DNA of 64,000 nt, taken from NCBI GenBank assembly GCA_013399855.1, contig VXAY01001956.1, positions 561,068 through 625,067 on the forward strand, in the 5' to 3' direction. The translations under genes were made by a program, and so were the position numbers. Of this stretch, positions 14,001-25,181 are shown one piece after another; the first letter of the stretch is position 1; every line of letters starts with the position of its first letter. The notes under the pieces were generated by a model. The model saw only the letters and a program-made list of their open reading frames with translations. It did no database searches and had not been told where the DNA came from. This DNA comes from Oxyruncus cristatus (taxonomy: Eukaryota > Chordata > Aves > Passeriformes > Cotingidae).

Positions 14001-17000
14001 CAGATTGAAATTACAGCAGATAGCTGGAGAAGCCTGTCTGTATCTTCAGTGGGGAAGCAATAACTCTGTGAGTCAATACAGGATGGGAAGTGAAAGACTG
14101 ATCAGTCTTGCTAAAAAAGACTTGAGGGTGGATGCCAAGCTGTAAATGAGCCAAGAGAACGCTTTCATTTCACACGAGGCAAATATTGTGACGCTACAAG
14201 TTGAGCACAGGCAGAAGATTGGAGAACAGTCTTATTGGTGCTGGAAAGACCAAATTTGGAATACTGTGTCCAGTTTTGTTCCTTCTAGTTCAAGGGGAAG
14301 TTGGAGAAATTGGAGAGGCTTACAGAGTTTCTCAGGGGTCAAGAGCACGTGCCTAGGGTGAGGGTTAGAGGGAGCTGTGCTTGTTTAGAATGGGGAAGGG
14401 AAAGCTTAAGGAATAACTGCCTGTCGACTGCTACAAAGATGACAAAGCCAAAGTTGTTGGTAATTGCTGGCAGTGTAACAAAATGACGACAGATGGCAGC
14501 TTGAGAGGCTGCACTCGGGGAAAAACTGAGTTCAGGGAGGGTAGTACGGCACTGGAACAGGCTATCCATAGGTAGTGAAGTCTTGATCCTTGCAGGTTTT
14601 CAAGACTTGGTGATACAAAAGTAGAATCTTACGTTGGTGGTAGTCCTGCTTCAAGTGGAAGGTTGGACTAGACAATGGAACTGGAAGTTACTACACACTG
14701 AAATTGCCTGATCAAAGAGGTGAAAAACCACCATTCTTGAAGACTTATAAAACTCAGATGGACTGAAGCCTAAGCATTCAGATCTAATCTTGAGGCTAGT
14801 CCTTGTCAAAGTGAGCAGAACTTCAGTCATTAGCTGGAGTAGAGTGAAGTTTCCAACAACTAAGTAGTATTCCTTGTCTCCACTCATCTTCTTTTCAAAC
14901 AGGGTGGATTTGGGAGGCTTCCTGGAAAGACAGCACAAATTGAATAATTCAAGGAAAATTATTCTAAATGTCAGTGTCCTCATCTTACAGTTAATTGGTT
15001 TCTCTTCTTAGCACCTCTGTGGTACTTTCACCTCTCAGACTGGACTACGTGACCTCCAGAGGTCTCTTACAACCTAAACTTTTTTATGATTCTGTGAGAT
15101 TCCTGCAGAGATCCCTGCCATTCTACATTGCCATGCTTCTTAGTTCATTGGATATTTTCTTTGGAATGGTGGCAGTCCTTTTCTTTCCTGGCATTTAGAA
15201 AATGTACAACTTCATGTTGCAACTCATCAGCATGTGTTAACCGTGTTAACCATGTTAACATTAGGTGGTTAAAATGGTAACATAAGTCTTTCACCCTTGT
15301 ATTGTAGGGGCAAAGATGTCACTTGTCCTGAGAATTATTACTTGTCCTGTTGCTTATCCTGGAACACCTGTGCTGATAAATACTTACGAAGTGAGAAGTT
15401 ATGTACTGTGCAGTAGCTGATTCTCTGAAGCATAGTTACTGTCTTAGACTGCCTTGTTTTACTGAGGAGGGAGCTTTCCCTCCCTCCTCATGTTATACAC
15501 TGATAGAGATGAGATGATTAGACATTCTAATCCCCATAACTTCTTGTTGGAGACTGTATGTGTATGCAACTCTGAGGTTCACTGGTATATACACAGAAAA
15601 AAACATTCCCAAACCTTTTCACTGTTTGTGCAGGGTAGGCATGCCCACCTCAGTTCAATCCTTACAGACTTCTTGTGTGGGATTCAGCTGCCTGAACATG
15701 AACAGGTTTATAGGGTACCCTGCAAACCACTCAGGGCACAAGTCTCCCACAGACTTTTCATCAAGGATGCCTGGTAGTTCCTAAAATGGCAATATGTGTC
15801 TAGGTTCAGGCTGCTGAATCCTGCTCTTTAAAGAAACTACAGCCACTTCAGGGCCAGTAACTGTTTGCTGTGTGTGATGCATCTGTTGCAGTAGTATGGT
15901 GGAAACCCTGTGATGTTGCTAATAATACTTTTTCATTTTCTAGCCCCATCAAAGAAGAAACCAAGGTGAGAATACTATCCCCCTAGGGGAATCAAAAGAG
16001 ATTTTTTATTTACTTTTCTGTAACAGACATCATGACATATGGGGAAAATATTTTATATTGTCTTTCCACTATACTTATTCCTCTTTTGTAGATTGTTCCT
16101 TTTTGTCTGTGAGAAAATAGTAGCTATGGCTTTTGAAATAATGCACTTACAAAGAAGTTTGACTTGAAATTTCAAGCTGTTTCCAGTCTATTTGGGATGC
16201 CATAGACTGAGTAAATGGTATTAAAGGCACTTCTGTTCATATAGGAAGACAAAAAAACCCCACCATTACTTTAGTCATCTCCTTTAGTTGATCCCTAAAG
16301 AAGTTCATGAGTACTACTGATCTCTTTGAGAGTCATTCAGAATAAGGACCTTTATGGCATATTTAAAATACTGTTATTTCTTAGAGAAAGATATCCTGTA
16401 TTGGTAAGTGATATAAATTTGGAAACTGAAATATTTTGGGTTTAGATGCTGTGAGTAAAACTAACTTTTTAGTAGTTTTTAGGATGCTTCTTAATATTGT
16501 AATTTATTTCTTTTAAGGTGGGAAGATGATTATAAGCATGAGGTATGTAGAGGTAGTAATTCTGCAAGTATCTGATGTTGTAGCAGTTTCCTTATGCTTG
16601 CTTTTAATTTTTCTGAAAAATGTTTACTCTTTGACTTCATTTACTCTTTTATTAATATTATTGCAGAAGCAAGTGACCTAATGACCAGGGTTTTGTGTTC
16701 ATCACAGCAGAGGGGAAGTGAATACTGTACATTCACCTTAGCTCTCATAAATCCTGTTCAGAGTCACTGAGAGTCTCAGATCTAGTGTCTGCAGGCCGGG
16801 TCTCCCAGCCTGAGCTGCAGTCTCCCTTTCTCTGTTTTGCCCCTCTTCAGATCAAAGGTATTCTATTCTGAAGGTTTGGTTTAAATTTTGAGATAGGTCT
16901 AAAGGTTTACAATTGCTTTTTCTAACTCAAAGGTGAAACTCAAAATGATCTCTCAAGTATCTGCCCTAACGAGCAGTGGGCACAAACACTGAGAGCTGCC

Positions 17001-20000
17001 TTGTTTTTGTGGTAGTGGCACAGGTTGGTTGTGTAGGCTTCTAGCTGGCCAGGTACTATAGTAAATACAGCTGAGCTCTTGACTTTTTTGAACATGATTT
17101 TGGTCCTGAGTGAGGAAAGCCTGGGAAAGATAGCTCCTGTAGGGGTGTGGCTTAGATGTGAAATGTGTTCTTCCTGGTATTGAAAATAATGCAGTTGTAT
17201 TTGCAGTAGCTGCTACCTAACCGATAGTGAGGCTCTAAGGTTACATGTTTATGGCTGTGACCTAAAATTACTGTCTTTTCTTTGTGTTGACTTGTTATTG
17301 GATAAAGGATCAAAAGGTCTTGTTTTGTACAAGATGATGCAACAAATATTCTAGTATTCAGTCTTTTAATTTTTCTCTCCTATTCTACAATTCCACAGAA
17401 TGATCCTGTTCGGAAACAAAAAGCTCTAGAGTTCTTGGTATGTATGTAAAATAATTGTGATAAGAGTTGTGCAGTTTCACCAATATGATGCAAGGAATAT
17501 TGTGAAGGAGCCTCTGATTCCTGATCAAACTCATTTGACCACAACATTAATTTCTAAATTCTGTTTTAATGGACTCTGCTCTTTGAAAAACTGGTGCAGT
17601 TGTAGCATAATGTCAGCTCAGAACAATTTGGTGGATGAAATGTGGGCTCTTTAACTGATCTCTGGATGACTCTTCCCTTTGCTGAGGAGTCACCCTGACA
17701 GGCAGTGTCAGTTGGCAGCACTGATGTTGCTCAAGTGCTGTTGGCTGCCCATATCTAATGGGGTTGGTGATAATGCTGAACCAGAGGAGCCAGTCTGGTG
17801 TTGCTGCTGCTGCTGCTGAACCAGACGGCCAAGTGAAACTGAGGGATATGAGAGCACAGCTGCTGGTGTCAGAGTGAGTGGGGAAGTTTGATCAGTTCAG
17901 TTGCTGTTGGCAGTGATACAGTAAGCCTTGGTTTGTCTTCTGACCATTTGTATTCACCATTTTAATCTGTGAAAGTCATGTCCTGTACCTACGACAGTTA
18001 GAAAATTTCATTTGAGTTTGAATTGTGTTTGTACGTGGAAATCACAAGTAGAATGTTTTGAGATGTGTGCTTCATTTCTTTTAGGCTGTGGCTACTTGTG
18101 ACTTTGGAAAGAGAGAGTGAAAAAGCAAGTCTAAGGGATAGTCAGTAAACTACCAGAAATACTTAATAGACAAAATTAATTGATTTTTATCTACAGGAAT
18201 CACAGCTATTCCTTGTGGCAGACTGCCTATATTCTTTTAACTTACTGTAATCACTTATAACTTTATATACTTACAAATCAGTCTGAGGCATACTTTTTAT
18301 TCAATTTTCTACACAGAAAACATAAATTTAGGGCTTGTGCCCTTCTCCATCTGCAACAAAATGTTCATGATTGACAGTAAGGGAGTGGCAGAGAAATCCA
18401 GGTTTATGTTTTACCTTTTATCAGGCCATAGTTATGTTCACAATTTTGTATTTTGGTATGTGTGTGTATACATTTATATATCAACTAATAGTATAAATTT
18501 GGTTATACAAAAATCAAAGTTTAACTTTGATCTCTTTGTGTATATGACCCTAATGACAAATTCTAACCATGTTTTTCAACAGGAGACTTTTCACATCACC
18601 TCAGACTCGGAAGCCACACTTGTCGTTCGCATTACACAGGAACTCACAGAGGCTTTGAAGGCCTTTTGTGAAAAGAAAGCAGCAGTAAGTAACTTAATCT
18701 TGACCAGAGTTTTTTGCCATTGGGAGGAAAGGAGTTAACACCCCGCCAAACTGTACTGTTACAAACTGTTCCAGTTCAGGCGTGGTCAAAACCCCCAGTT
18801 AAATATACTTGTCATCCTTTTTTTGTAGTTGGGCCCTTGCTTGATAGCTCTTCTTCTAAGATTAATCAGGCTTTAAGTGCCACCCAAACGTGCCACATTT
18901 TTCATTCGCAGGCATGTGGGTAAGTCTGTCTTTCTCGTGACCTGTAGCTCTGCTCTCAGTTGGGAGCTTTAATCTATTAAGACTAAGGTAGGCAAGATGT
19001 TCTTGACTTCTGTTGGCCCTTACAAACCTCCATAGCTTCTTGGTATAAAAGTTGAATACCTGTAGAAAAAAGGTCTGAAGAAGGACCAGAGTCTGTGAAA
19101 AAAATGATTCATCACCTCTGATAGCTACTGGTTCACAAAATTCAGCAAGTGTTTTTAATGGAGGATGTTTCAGACTGTTTTCTCAATAATATATTCCATG
19201 TCAGCTGAGCTACAGTAACTGTCTCTGTGCAAATGCCACCACCACCACCAGTTAAATATTGTTGCTATAGCTTAATCTCTTAGGTGAGCCTTCCATTTTG
19301 CATTTCCCAGCTAAAGACAGGATGTGCATATGTACCAGTTTTATATTTTAGCCAGGTGATGATGAGAGATAGGAGGCAATAAAGAAATTTGAAACAGGAG
19401 GCATTGTCTTCCCCAGATACCTCATTCCATTCTCCAGATGCGTACCTGTTCCAAATAATACTTTTGAAAATTGAGGTATGATGTGGTCATTGTGAACAAC
19501 AGAACAACACATCCTTCATGTGGATTTTGCTTTCACCTAAAATTGTACTCTACTAACTTTCTTTGAGGAACTTACTATTTATTTTTATTTTAGAATGTTT
19601 AAGATTTGAGTTTAAAAACAGACATTCTGACCTTTTGCTTTACCTAGGTTAATTACGCTAATAGTCTGAGGCCACTGATGTCAATATCTCAAGATGAATT
19701 TCCAGGAAGGAAAAGCATCCCAAAACACTATAAGCCATATGGAAAATACAAAGGTAATTTAGATATCAAGTTCCTCGTTTAAGTCTACTCTTCAGACTGC
19801 ACAGATTGTGAAAAAAATCACTTTAATGGCCAGCCACAGTGCTTCTTAGCTAGCATGCTCTGTGTCTGTGCCCTCTGAGTCAGTTCAGGATATCATTTTC
19901 TGAAGCCTTAATGACTTCAGCCTCGACTGTCTAAGAACATTTGTTTCACTGAGTAGTGTTACAGCAGTAAAGATTATAGGAAATCCAAGCAGTAACCCTT

Positions 20001-22041
20001 CCTGACCTGTTGAACTTTGGAATTTTTGGTTGAAAAGATGCCAGACTCAGGTAAGACATAAAGGCAGGAAATGGGAAGAGAACAGAAGGGCACTTCATAG
20101 AATCACTTTATAAAATTCTTGGTTTTGCAGTTAATATTTTACTATTTTGCTAACTTTTAGTGCCCTTTCTTTATTTATTCAGGAAGTTCTAACTGGAATC
20201 AAGGCTTTTTGTCTCAGTATGAGGAGTGCTCTGCAGATGCTTCTTTTGTTCCTGCTCACTTATACAGTTACCAAACAGATGATGGATCATCCTGTCATCT
20301 GACATCCAGTGACTTTGCAATGATGTCTGCACTCAGGGACTCCTTTGCTCTTCAGACTGGAAGTCCTGCCAGTGGTGTCAGTGAATGGCTGGGACAGTTC
20401 AGCCGATCTGCATCTGTCAGTAATTCAGCTGGGGGGGCCTCTTCCTATGAGACAAGCCCAGTGAGGGAGTACTCAGCAGAATATATGTCCAGAGATGTGC
20501 AAGGAAGTAAACTCCATGATAACAGACTCTCATACGGCAGGGAAAATACAAAATGGAGGAGTCAACAAGTGTGTACAAAAGCATGGACTGTAAGTGATCA
20601 AGGATTATCCTATCCCAATTCTACAGCCTCGTATCCTTCATCTGGAAGATACTCCACAAACGATCCATTGCAAAGCTATTCCTCTTATAAGAATGATGAG
20701 TCTGTGAATACTTGTACATCTTCTGCAAATTCTGCTGTTTCAGGAAGAGGTGGCTCCAGGTGGCAGCAGGACACCAGGTGGAATGAGCGGAATGAGGACT
20801 CTAGGTGGAACCAGAGCTCTAGCTGGAACCAGGAGTCTAGCTGGAACTGGGAATCTAGTTGTCAAGGATTCAGGCATCAGAAAGTAGGCTACAAGGGTGA
20901 CTGGACTTCACATCAGGACTCATTTTCTGGCGGTGGTTCATACAGAGATTACCAGCAATTCAGAAGCTCAGATGAGATGTTTGACAAAGATGATGTTGGT
21001 TTTGCTTCCAATACTGTGAGCAGACTACAAGGAAAGGATATACCTACAATGACCAGGATGCTCAAACAGTTGGCTCCATCCTATCCAGTACTTCAAAGTA
21101 AGATTGTGATTAGTTTGCATATAAAATGAGTTACGTCAACATAAGTTGCTTTAACACAGGCAGGAGATTGGGTGTTGTGTGTGTTGCAGAGACAGGACGT
21201 GCTGTTCAGGGGAGTGGAGTTCTTTTTGCTCAGTGTCTGTATCAGCTGAAGAAAGGTGGTATTGCCTCTCTGAGGACACTGTGCCTCTTGACAACTAAAT
21301 AGAGCAGTCAGTGGGAGGAAATTTTGATAGAATAAAAATTTCCTGAATTGAAAGGTTTACCCTAGGTCATCTTTTTAACCAGCATTTTATATCATGAGTT
21401 TGTACTGTTAGGGTCTCAATGTTACGTTGCAATATGCTTACGTTGTTAGCGTATTTTTAGAAATCGATACACTACATTTCTGTTTAGACAAAGGAGAATG
21501 TCACAGCAAATGTATTCTCTGTCTTAATGTGGTGCTGTATAAGGAAGATGTAATCTGTTCTAGGGAATGTATTGTAATGCATGCAGAACCAAACCTGGAT
21601 GGCATTATAATAAATAATCCAAATGGATCAAACCCATTGGGGTAACATAAAGGTTATCAAAGAACTGGTTCATTATATGACAATTTATTTTTTTCTAATT
21701 ACTGTAGAAATAGTCCTTAATGTTAAGATTAGTGATACAGTATTCCAAATAAAAGGTTCTCTCTTGGAAATAGGTATTATGAGAGGGGTTTAAAGGGAGG
21801 TGGGCATAATGTACTGTGTACCTGTCATTTGGACAAATGCAAACTGTGCTTCTGTTACTAGAATTAGTTAATTAACTAGGAAGCTAGTTAATAGGAAAAC
21901 TTTCATTTTAACATTTTCTGTGCTGCATTATGTGAAATATCATGAAATAGAAGTAACTTTAAATGTCTTTATCTCCCCTTTCTAGAACTAAATATTCAGA
22001 CATTAGTCAATGTGCTAGTAGAAACTAGAGGAAAAGATTAA
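8064..22041 (+). CDS. Uncharacterised U1/matrin-type zinc-finger protein, 11 coding exons seen (5' end unresolved)
   Basis: Exons: 8064-8141, 11280-11416, 11959-12078, 12596-12626, 15944-15965, 16518-16542, 17399-17437, 18583-18684, 19648-19753, 20183-21097, 21986-22041 (TAA at 22039-22041). Every intron begins GT and ends AG, and the phases join into 542 residues after a 2-nt partial codon. Counting from the first whole codon: a zinc finger with C45, C48, H60, H66 (C-x2-C-x11-H-x5-H, spacing of U1/matrin-type fingers); a basic patch PSKKKPR near 123-129 that could be a nuclear signal; a helical segment about 150-185; a low-complexity Ser/Tyr/Asn/Trp region about 221-490 with W repeats near 411-441; a compact C-terminus ending VETRGKD. 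Fingers of this spacing usually bind double-stranded or structured RNA in the nucleus, so an RNA role is inferred only. I do not recognise the orthologue. The first visible exon opens in mid-codon, so at least one exon lies upstream. Introns are AT-rich with CR1 and LTR insertions. Confidence 0.9.
8393..9310 (-). mobile_element. CR1 LINE, 3' part with reverse-transcriptase remnant
   Basis: The low-coordinate end reads as the reverse complement of a CR1 3' tail (aggttggaagggacctctg). Moving up, the minus strand passes through the 3' end of ORF2. A degraded reading frame at 8906-9131 keeps [12 protein letters not shown], a form of the conserved CR1 KCKVLHLG segment. At about 9167-9187 a TADD triplet series sits where the palm FADD/YADD motif is expected. 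The copy is 5'-truncated and has stops and indels, so it is inactive. It lies in the intron before the zinc-finger exon. Confidence 0.9.
9850..10572 (+). mobile_element. Degraded avian endogenous-retrovirus LTR, apparently solo
   Basis: Several landmarks of a common avian ERV LTR occur in order on the plus strand: ggcccaaactt near 9957 and 10207, ctttaatctcaaccc near 10440, gagtgagcaagcagc near 10516, and a terminal segment ggtcaagccatcaca ending near 10571. No gag, pol or env remnants were seen beside it, so it looks like a solo LTR. The 5' boundary is uncertain. The family was not assigned. The element contains the exact internal duplication described separately. Confidence 0.6.
9930..10407. 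repeat. Exact 218-bp direct duplication separated by one N
   Basis: Bases 9930-10147 and 10190-10407 are the same at a constant offset of 260 bases. Between them lie a run of 16 C (10141-10156), a pyrimidine stretch and a single N at 10189. Perfect identity inside an otherwise decayed LTR, beside an N and a homopolymer, points to a false duplication in assembly. Confidence 0.9.
11280..11416 (+). CDS. Zinc-finger exon of the uncharacterised gene
   Basis: This single exon encodes the whole finger: a lead-in [12 protein letters not shown], then YECKLC, then [13 protein letters not shown]. The ligands fit C-x2-C-x11-H-x5-H, with an aromatic residue before the first Cys and a basic tail after the last His. 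The exon is flanked by cttttacag and gtgagt. This is the strongest domain evidence in the gene. Confidence 0.93.
13534..13633. repeat. AT/GT-rich compound microsatellite
   Basis: Alternating (TA)n with GTAT and GTATGT units, imperfect, about 100 bases, in the 3.3-kb intron between the exons ending at 12626 and starting at 15944. Confidence 0.9.
14060..14680 (+). mobile_element. CR1 LINE fragment, plus orientation
   Basis: It starts in decayed ORF2 sequence (a remnant of the CAL..KKANGIL to LERVQ region, about 14150-14320) and runs to ggttggactagac at about 14664-14677, which is the start of a typical CR1 tail. The tail then breaks off. The missing piece appears to resume at about 15036. It carries many mutations and is inactive. 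Confidence 0.75.
15036..15097 (+). mobile_element. CR1 3' tail fragment
   Basis: The segment gactacgtgacctccagagg through acaacctaaac and ttatgattctgtgag is a CR1 3' end. It is about 350 bases beyond the place where the preceding CR1 fragment stops, in the same orientation, so it may be the displaced tail of that copy or a separate insertion. Confidence 0.8.
15238..15262. repeat. Three short GTTAAC-containing tandem units
   Basis: Units gtgttaacc, gtgttaacc and atgttaaca follow each other. Each centre GTTAAC is a 6-bp palindrome. No function is implied. Confidence 0.7.
20183..21097 (+). CDS. Long low-complexity exon with W-rich repeats
   Basis: A 915-base exon, far larger than the others of this gene. 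It is open throughout in the phase set by the previous exon, between ttattcag and the donor gtaaga. The product is rich in Ser, Tyr, Asn, Gly and Trp and is probably disordered. From 20758 to about 20862 it contains tandem units of the type SRWNQ / SSWNQES. Its last 15 residues ([13 protein letters not shown]) join the final exon to form the only globular-looking C-terminal piece. Confidence 0.93.
21451..21576 (+). repeat. Copy 1 of a local duplication of about 115 bp
   Basis: It matches 22501-22617 in the same orientation, sharing for example gatacactacatttctg. By eye about one base in nine differs, with one small indel. This copy lies in the last intron of the zinc-finger gene. Confidence 0.85.
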
Positions 22042-22500
22042 GGAGCAACAACAGCTGAACTGGAAACAGATGAAGAGATTCAAGAGTCTCCATCTTTTGC
22101 CTTTCAGGAGCGAGACTGCATTTAATTCTGCGTTTAACTGGTTTTGGAAGGGTAAAGGGAGGTAGGGTTTAATTTTTTAACATGTAAAATATAACTGGAA
22201 CACAAACTTGCACATAATGGATGAACATACTATTTTGTTTAGGCTTTTTGTAATGTATTTGTTACATCTTAGTATATTACAGAAAAAATCTTTTGTTATT
22301 TTTTGAAAATATGTTAAAGTTATTCCATCAGCAAAAAGACCTTTTAAACCTTGTAACGCCCTTCCCAATTCAGAAAAAAAAAAAAAAAGAAAAAAGAAGT
22401 TTTATGTTACCTACTTGGGAAGAATATTAAAAAATACAGGTTTACTTCTCTCCACACAAATGTAAGGCCAATTCTGTTAATTTGAGGCTTTATAATGAGC

Positions 22501-22617
22501 ATATTTTTAGAAATTGATACACTACATTTCTGTTTAGACAAAGAAAGAATGTCACAGCAAAGGAATTCTCTGTCTTAATGTGATGCCATATGAGGAAAAT
22601 GCAATCTATTCTAGGAC
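22501..22617 (+). repeat. Copy 2 of a local duplication of about 115 bp
   Basis: Partner of 21451-21576. It lies downstream of the stop codon, in the likely 3' untranslated region. The intervening final coding exon (21986-22041) is not itself duplicated. Confidence 0.85.
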
Positions 22618-22992
22618 TAGTATGTAATATGGCATATTACTTTTATTTTGTCATAATATAAAGAGGTGTGAAATATATGCAGATGTTATTATATTGTTCA
22701 GAATGAAATTGTTTTAAATTTACATGAAAACTCTGATGGATTGACCCATCCTAAAATAAAAATTCTTGATTCTTTCTCTGGCAAAAGCTTATTAAGAAAT
22801 AGTAGAATCCGTAAGGCAATCAGATAAAGTAAGAGGAAAAAATAATCAAATGAGGAATACTTAGCAGTTCATGATGTTTATCAGTGGTCTGTGTTTTTTT
22901 TTCTTTTTCCCACTTTTCTGGGCCACATGCTGATGAATTCCTGGCTTTAGATGTCTGCTTTATGTAATTAAAACCACCTTACATGGAGCTGA

Positions 22993-22998
22993 AATAAA
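22993..22998 (+). terminator. Candidate poly(A) signal of the zinc-finger gene
   Basis: AATAAA about 950 bases after the stop, followed by a T/GT-rich stretch. Other candidates are AATAAA at 22755-22760 and ATTAAA near 22427. The true site cannot be chosen from sequence alone. Confidence 0.4.
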
Positions 22999-25100
22999 AA
23001 AGTAAAGTGAGACAGTTTACTCCCCAGTGTCCATTTTCCTTCTCACTGCTGTTTTGTGGACTATCATTTTTCTTCTCACCCATACCTGAACTGTGTTTCT
23101 GTCCATTAAATGCTTGTGCTGAAGCAGGATTAGTCTTCACGAGCTGACAAAATACATTTTAGATCTTGTAATGTAAATTTTAACAAAAACTCAAAGCAAT
23201 TTATTATTGAGCATATAAACTCAATTCCCTAAAATTGTCCCTCTGTAATTATTTTGCTTCTGCATCTGAAGAGATATGCTTTCTTTTTGCATTCCTGTTC
23301 ACTATTTCCTTTACTTCTTCTTATACTTACTGCTGTGTTTGAGTGGTTTATAATGGCATACACTTAGTAGTTGTGCCATACACTTTTATTCATAGTACAT
23401 AGTCAACCTTCTTGCTTAAAGGGGAAAAGTATGATTTTCTACCACAGGTGTCTGCCAGAGTTTTGATTTAAAACTCTGTGGGACTGATCAGTTATTATCT
23501 ACATTTAAAAATTATTAGAAATCATTTACACAAATGTTACTACCACACAAAGTAGTAGTGCAACTAAAATTCTGAAACTGTAGAAAAAAAATGTTGCTAC
23601 AAAATATTAATGTTGCAACTCTCAATTCAATTTAAGACCTTTTCATCTGAGCTTGTTGTAGAGAGCTCTTCCTTCCCCATTTCTCACACCCTTTGGGCTT
23701 TTGCTGCCCTTACTGTCCACCCCAGTGGCACACAGCAGCCGGATGATCTCTGCCCAGATTAGATGTTCTTTCCACCTACGTGTTCCCTTCATATTTTTCA
23801 TTCTGAGCAGCAGTTACTGGCCCTCCTTTTCGGTATGCAGAGTCCTGCATTTGGGAAACAGTTCTTGCAGTTTGGAATGGAATTGAAGTATTGACCAAGT
23901 AAAGATAGCTTTGATTTACTAAAGGTTTCCTGAGCTGTAAATTACTGACTACTCCATGCTCCCAAGAAACCCCTTTGCTTTATCTTGCTCCCATGCCTGT
24001 TCCTGTTTCTCCAGGCTCTAGTTCTTCTTCAAGAAACTTTCACAAAATAGGCACTGACAGCATGCAGAGCAGCATTGGGTGTTTGCCACCTATCAGCACT
24101 AAAACAGCTACATCACAGGCTTCGGCACAGAGGCGTTTTGAGGCTGCACCTCAATGAGCCCTTTGCATTAATTTCGAATTTCCTTAGAAAGCCATTGATA
24201 AAAATCCAGACTAGAACTTGCACTAGGGCGGTAAATGGTCTACTATTCAGCCATTTTCTTGGTCTGTGGTGTACCTGCTTTCATACCTTCAGGTGTGTGT
24301 TATCCACCAGGACCAGAGTTGTTTCAATCCAGAGCCAGCTGCGTGATTCTTTGGAGCAGGGGTGCTCCTTCACAAAGTGCCAGAGACAGCTGTTCTGCAT
24401 GCAACACGGTGAAGGAGAACAAGGCCAGCTGGACACAGAGACATCCTTCAGAGAAGACAACTTGGGAAGTCTGTCAGATTGCAGCTTTTTTAGTTTTGTA
24501 CCTTAGACCTATTAATGCTTCTCAAAACATTTCCCGGAGTTACTGTATTTCATGTGGATGTATGATCCAAAGGGGCAGATTCCTTAGTGGGAAAGGAATG
24601 GGCAAGTTCTTTTGAGCCCAAAACATTGGGGCTCTTCTGCTAATGTTTTGTTTTGGAAGGGAACATATCTAGTGATCATCTGAGCCTTCTGGGGAAGAAA
24701 GTTACAAGCAGTAACTGGTGGAAGTCTTTCTGCCTTATTTTCTTAAAGTAGCTTTCACAGTTCATTCAAGGCTGTTGGATGAGGTGGTTTCTGACACTGG
24801 CCATTATTCTTGCTCCCTCTCTTCACCCAAAAAACCATTGGCCTTTGGGTGAAAATGCCCTAAGTGCTTTGGGAGAATTCCTTATTTTGGTGGGCTTATG
24901 TTATGGAGACCATTGGTGTCTTTCTTCCCAGATATTTTGCACCAGAAGAGTGCTCAGAGTGTTACTGAACTGTCACTAAGGGTCTGATTGATTATCACTT
25001 GACAACTAGTAGCAGCTTCTCTGCATGGCAGATGCTTGACAACTGCACAGTTGCCACTTTGCTGTCTTCACCCTGACACCAGACACTCTACCTTGGCTAA

Positions 25101-25181
25101 GACACAGTTACAGAATATTCTGAGTTGGAAGGGACCCGCAAGGGCCAAAGATGCTTTAACCAACTGAGCTAATCTCAGGGT
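25101..25181 (-). mobile_element. tRNA-Ile-headed SINE with CR1 tail (TguSINE1-like), internally deleted
   Basis: On the minus strand the element begins with gattagctcagttggttaaa, which fits the pol III A box of a tRNA-Ile-type gene (A box within 25161-25173). It then passes straight to a CR1-type tail, gggtcccttccaactcag then aatattctgt. The anticodon arm and B-box region are missing or rearranged, so it is a fragment. A tRNA-Ile head joined to this tail is the structure of TguSINE1 described from zebra finch, which uses CR1 enzymes to move. This supports a songbird-like origin. Confidence 0.8.

Noticed and set aside
17802..17818. GCT repeat as a coding poly-Leu or poly-Ala tract
   Set aside because: It lies inside an intron of the zinc-finger gene with no flanking splice sites; a short microsatellite only.
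18337..18738. 133-codon frame as an independent gene
   Set aside because: Only 18583-18684 is a true exon, as its phase and splice sites show. The rest is intron read-through.
23975..24615. Two overlapping plus-strand open frames of 126 and 143 codons
   Set aside because: No domain, no splice junctions, Cys/Ser/Phe-rich composition with no codon-use pattern, and two frames open at once. Probably chance or a decayed repeat.
25151..25181. tRNA gene suggested by the ttagctcagttgg A box
   Set aside because: There is no anticodon arm, T arm or acceptor pairing, and it passes into a CR1-type tail, so it is a SINE head.
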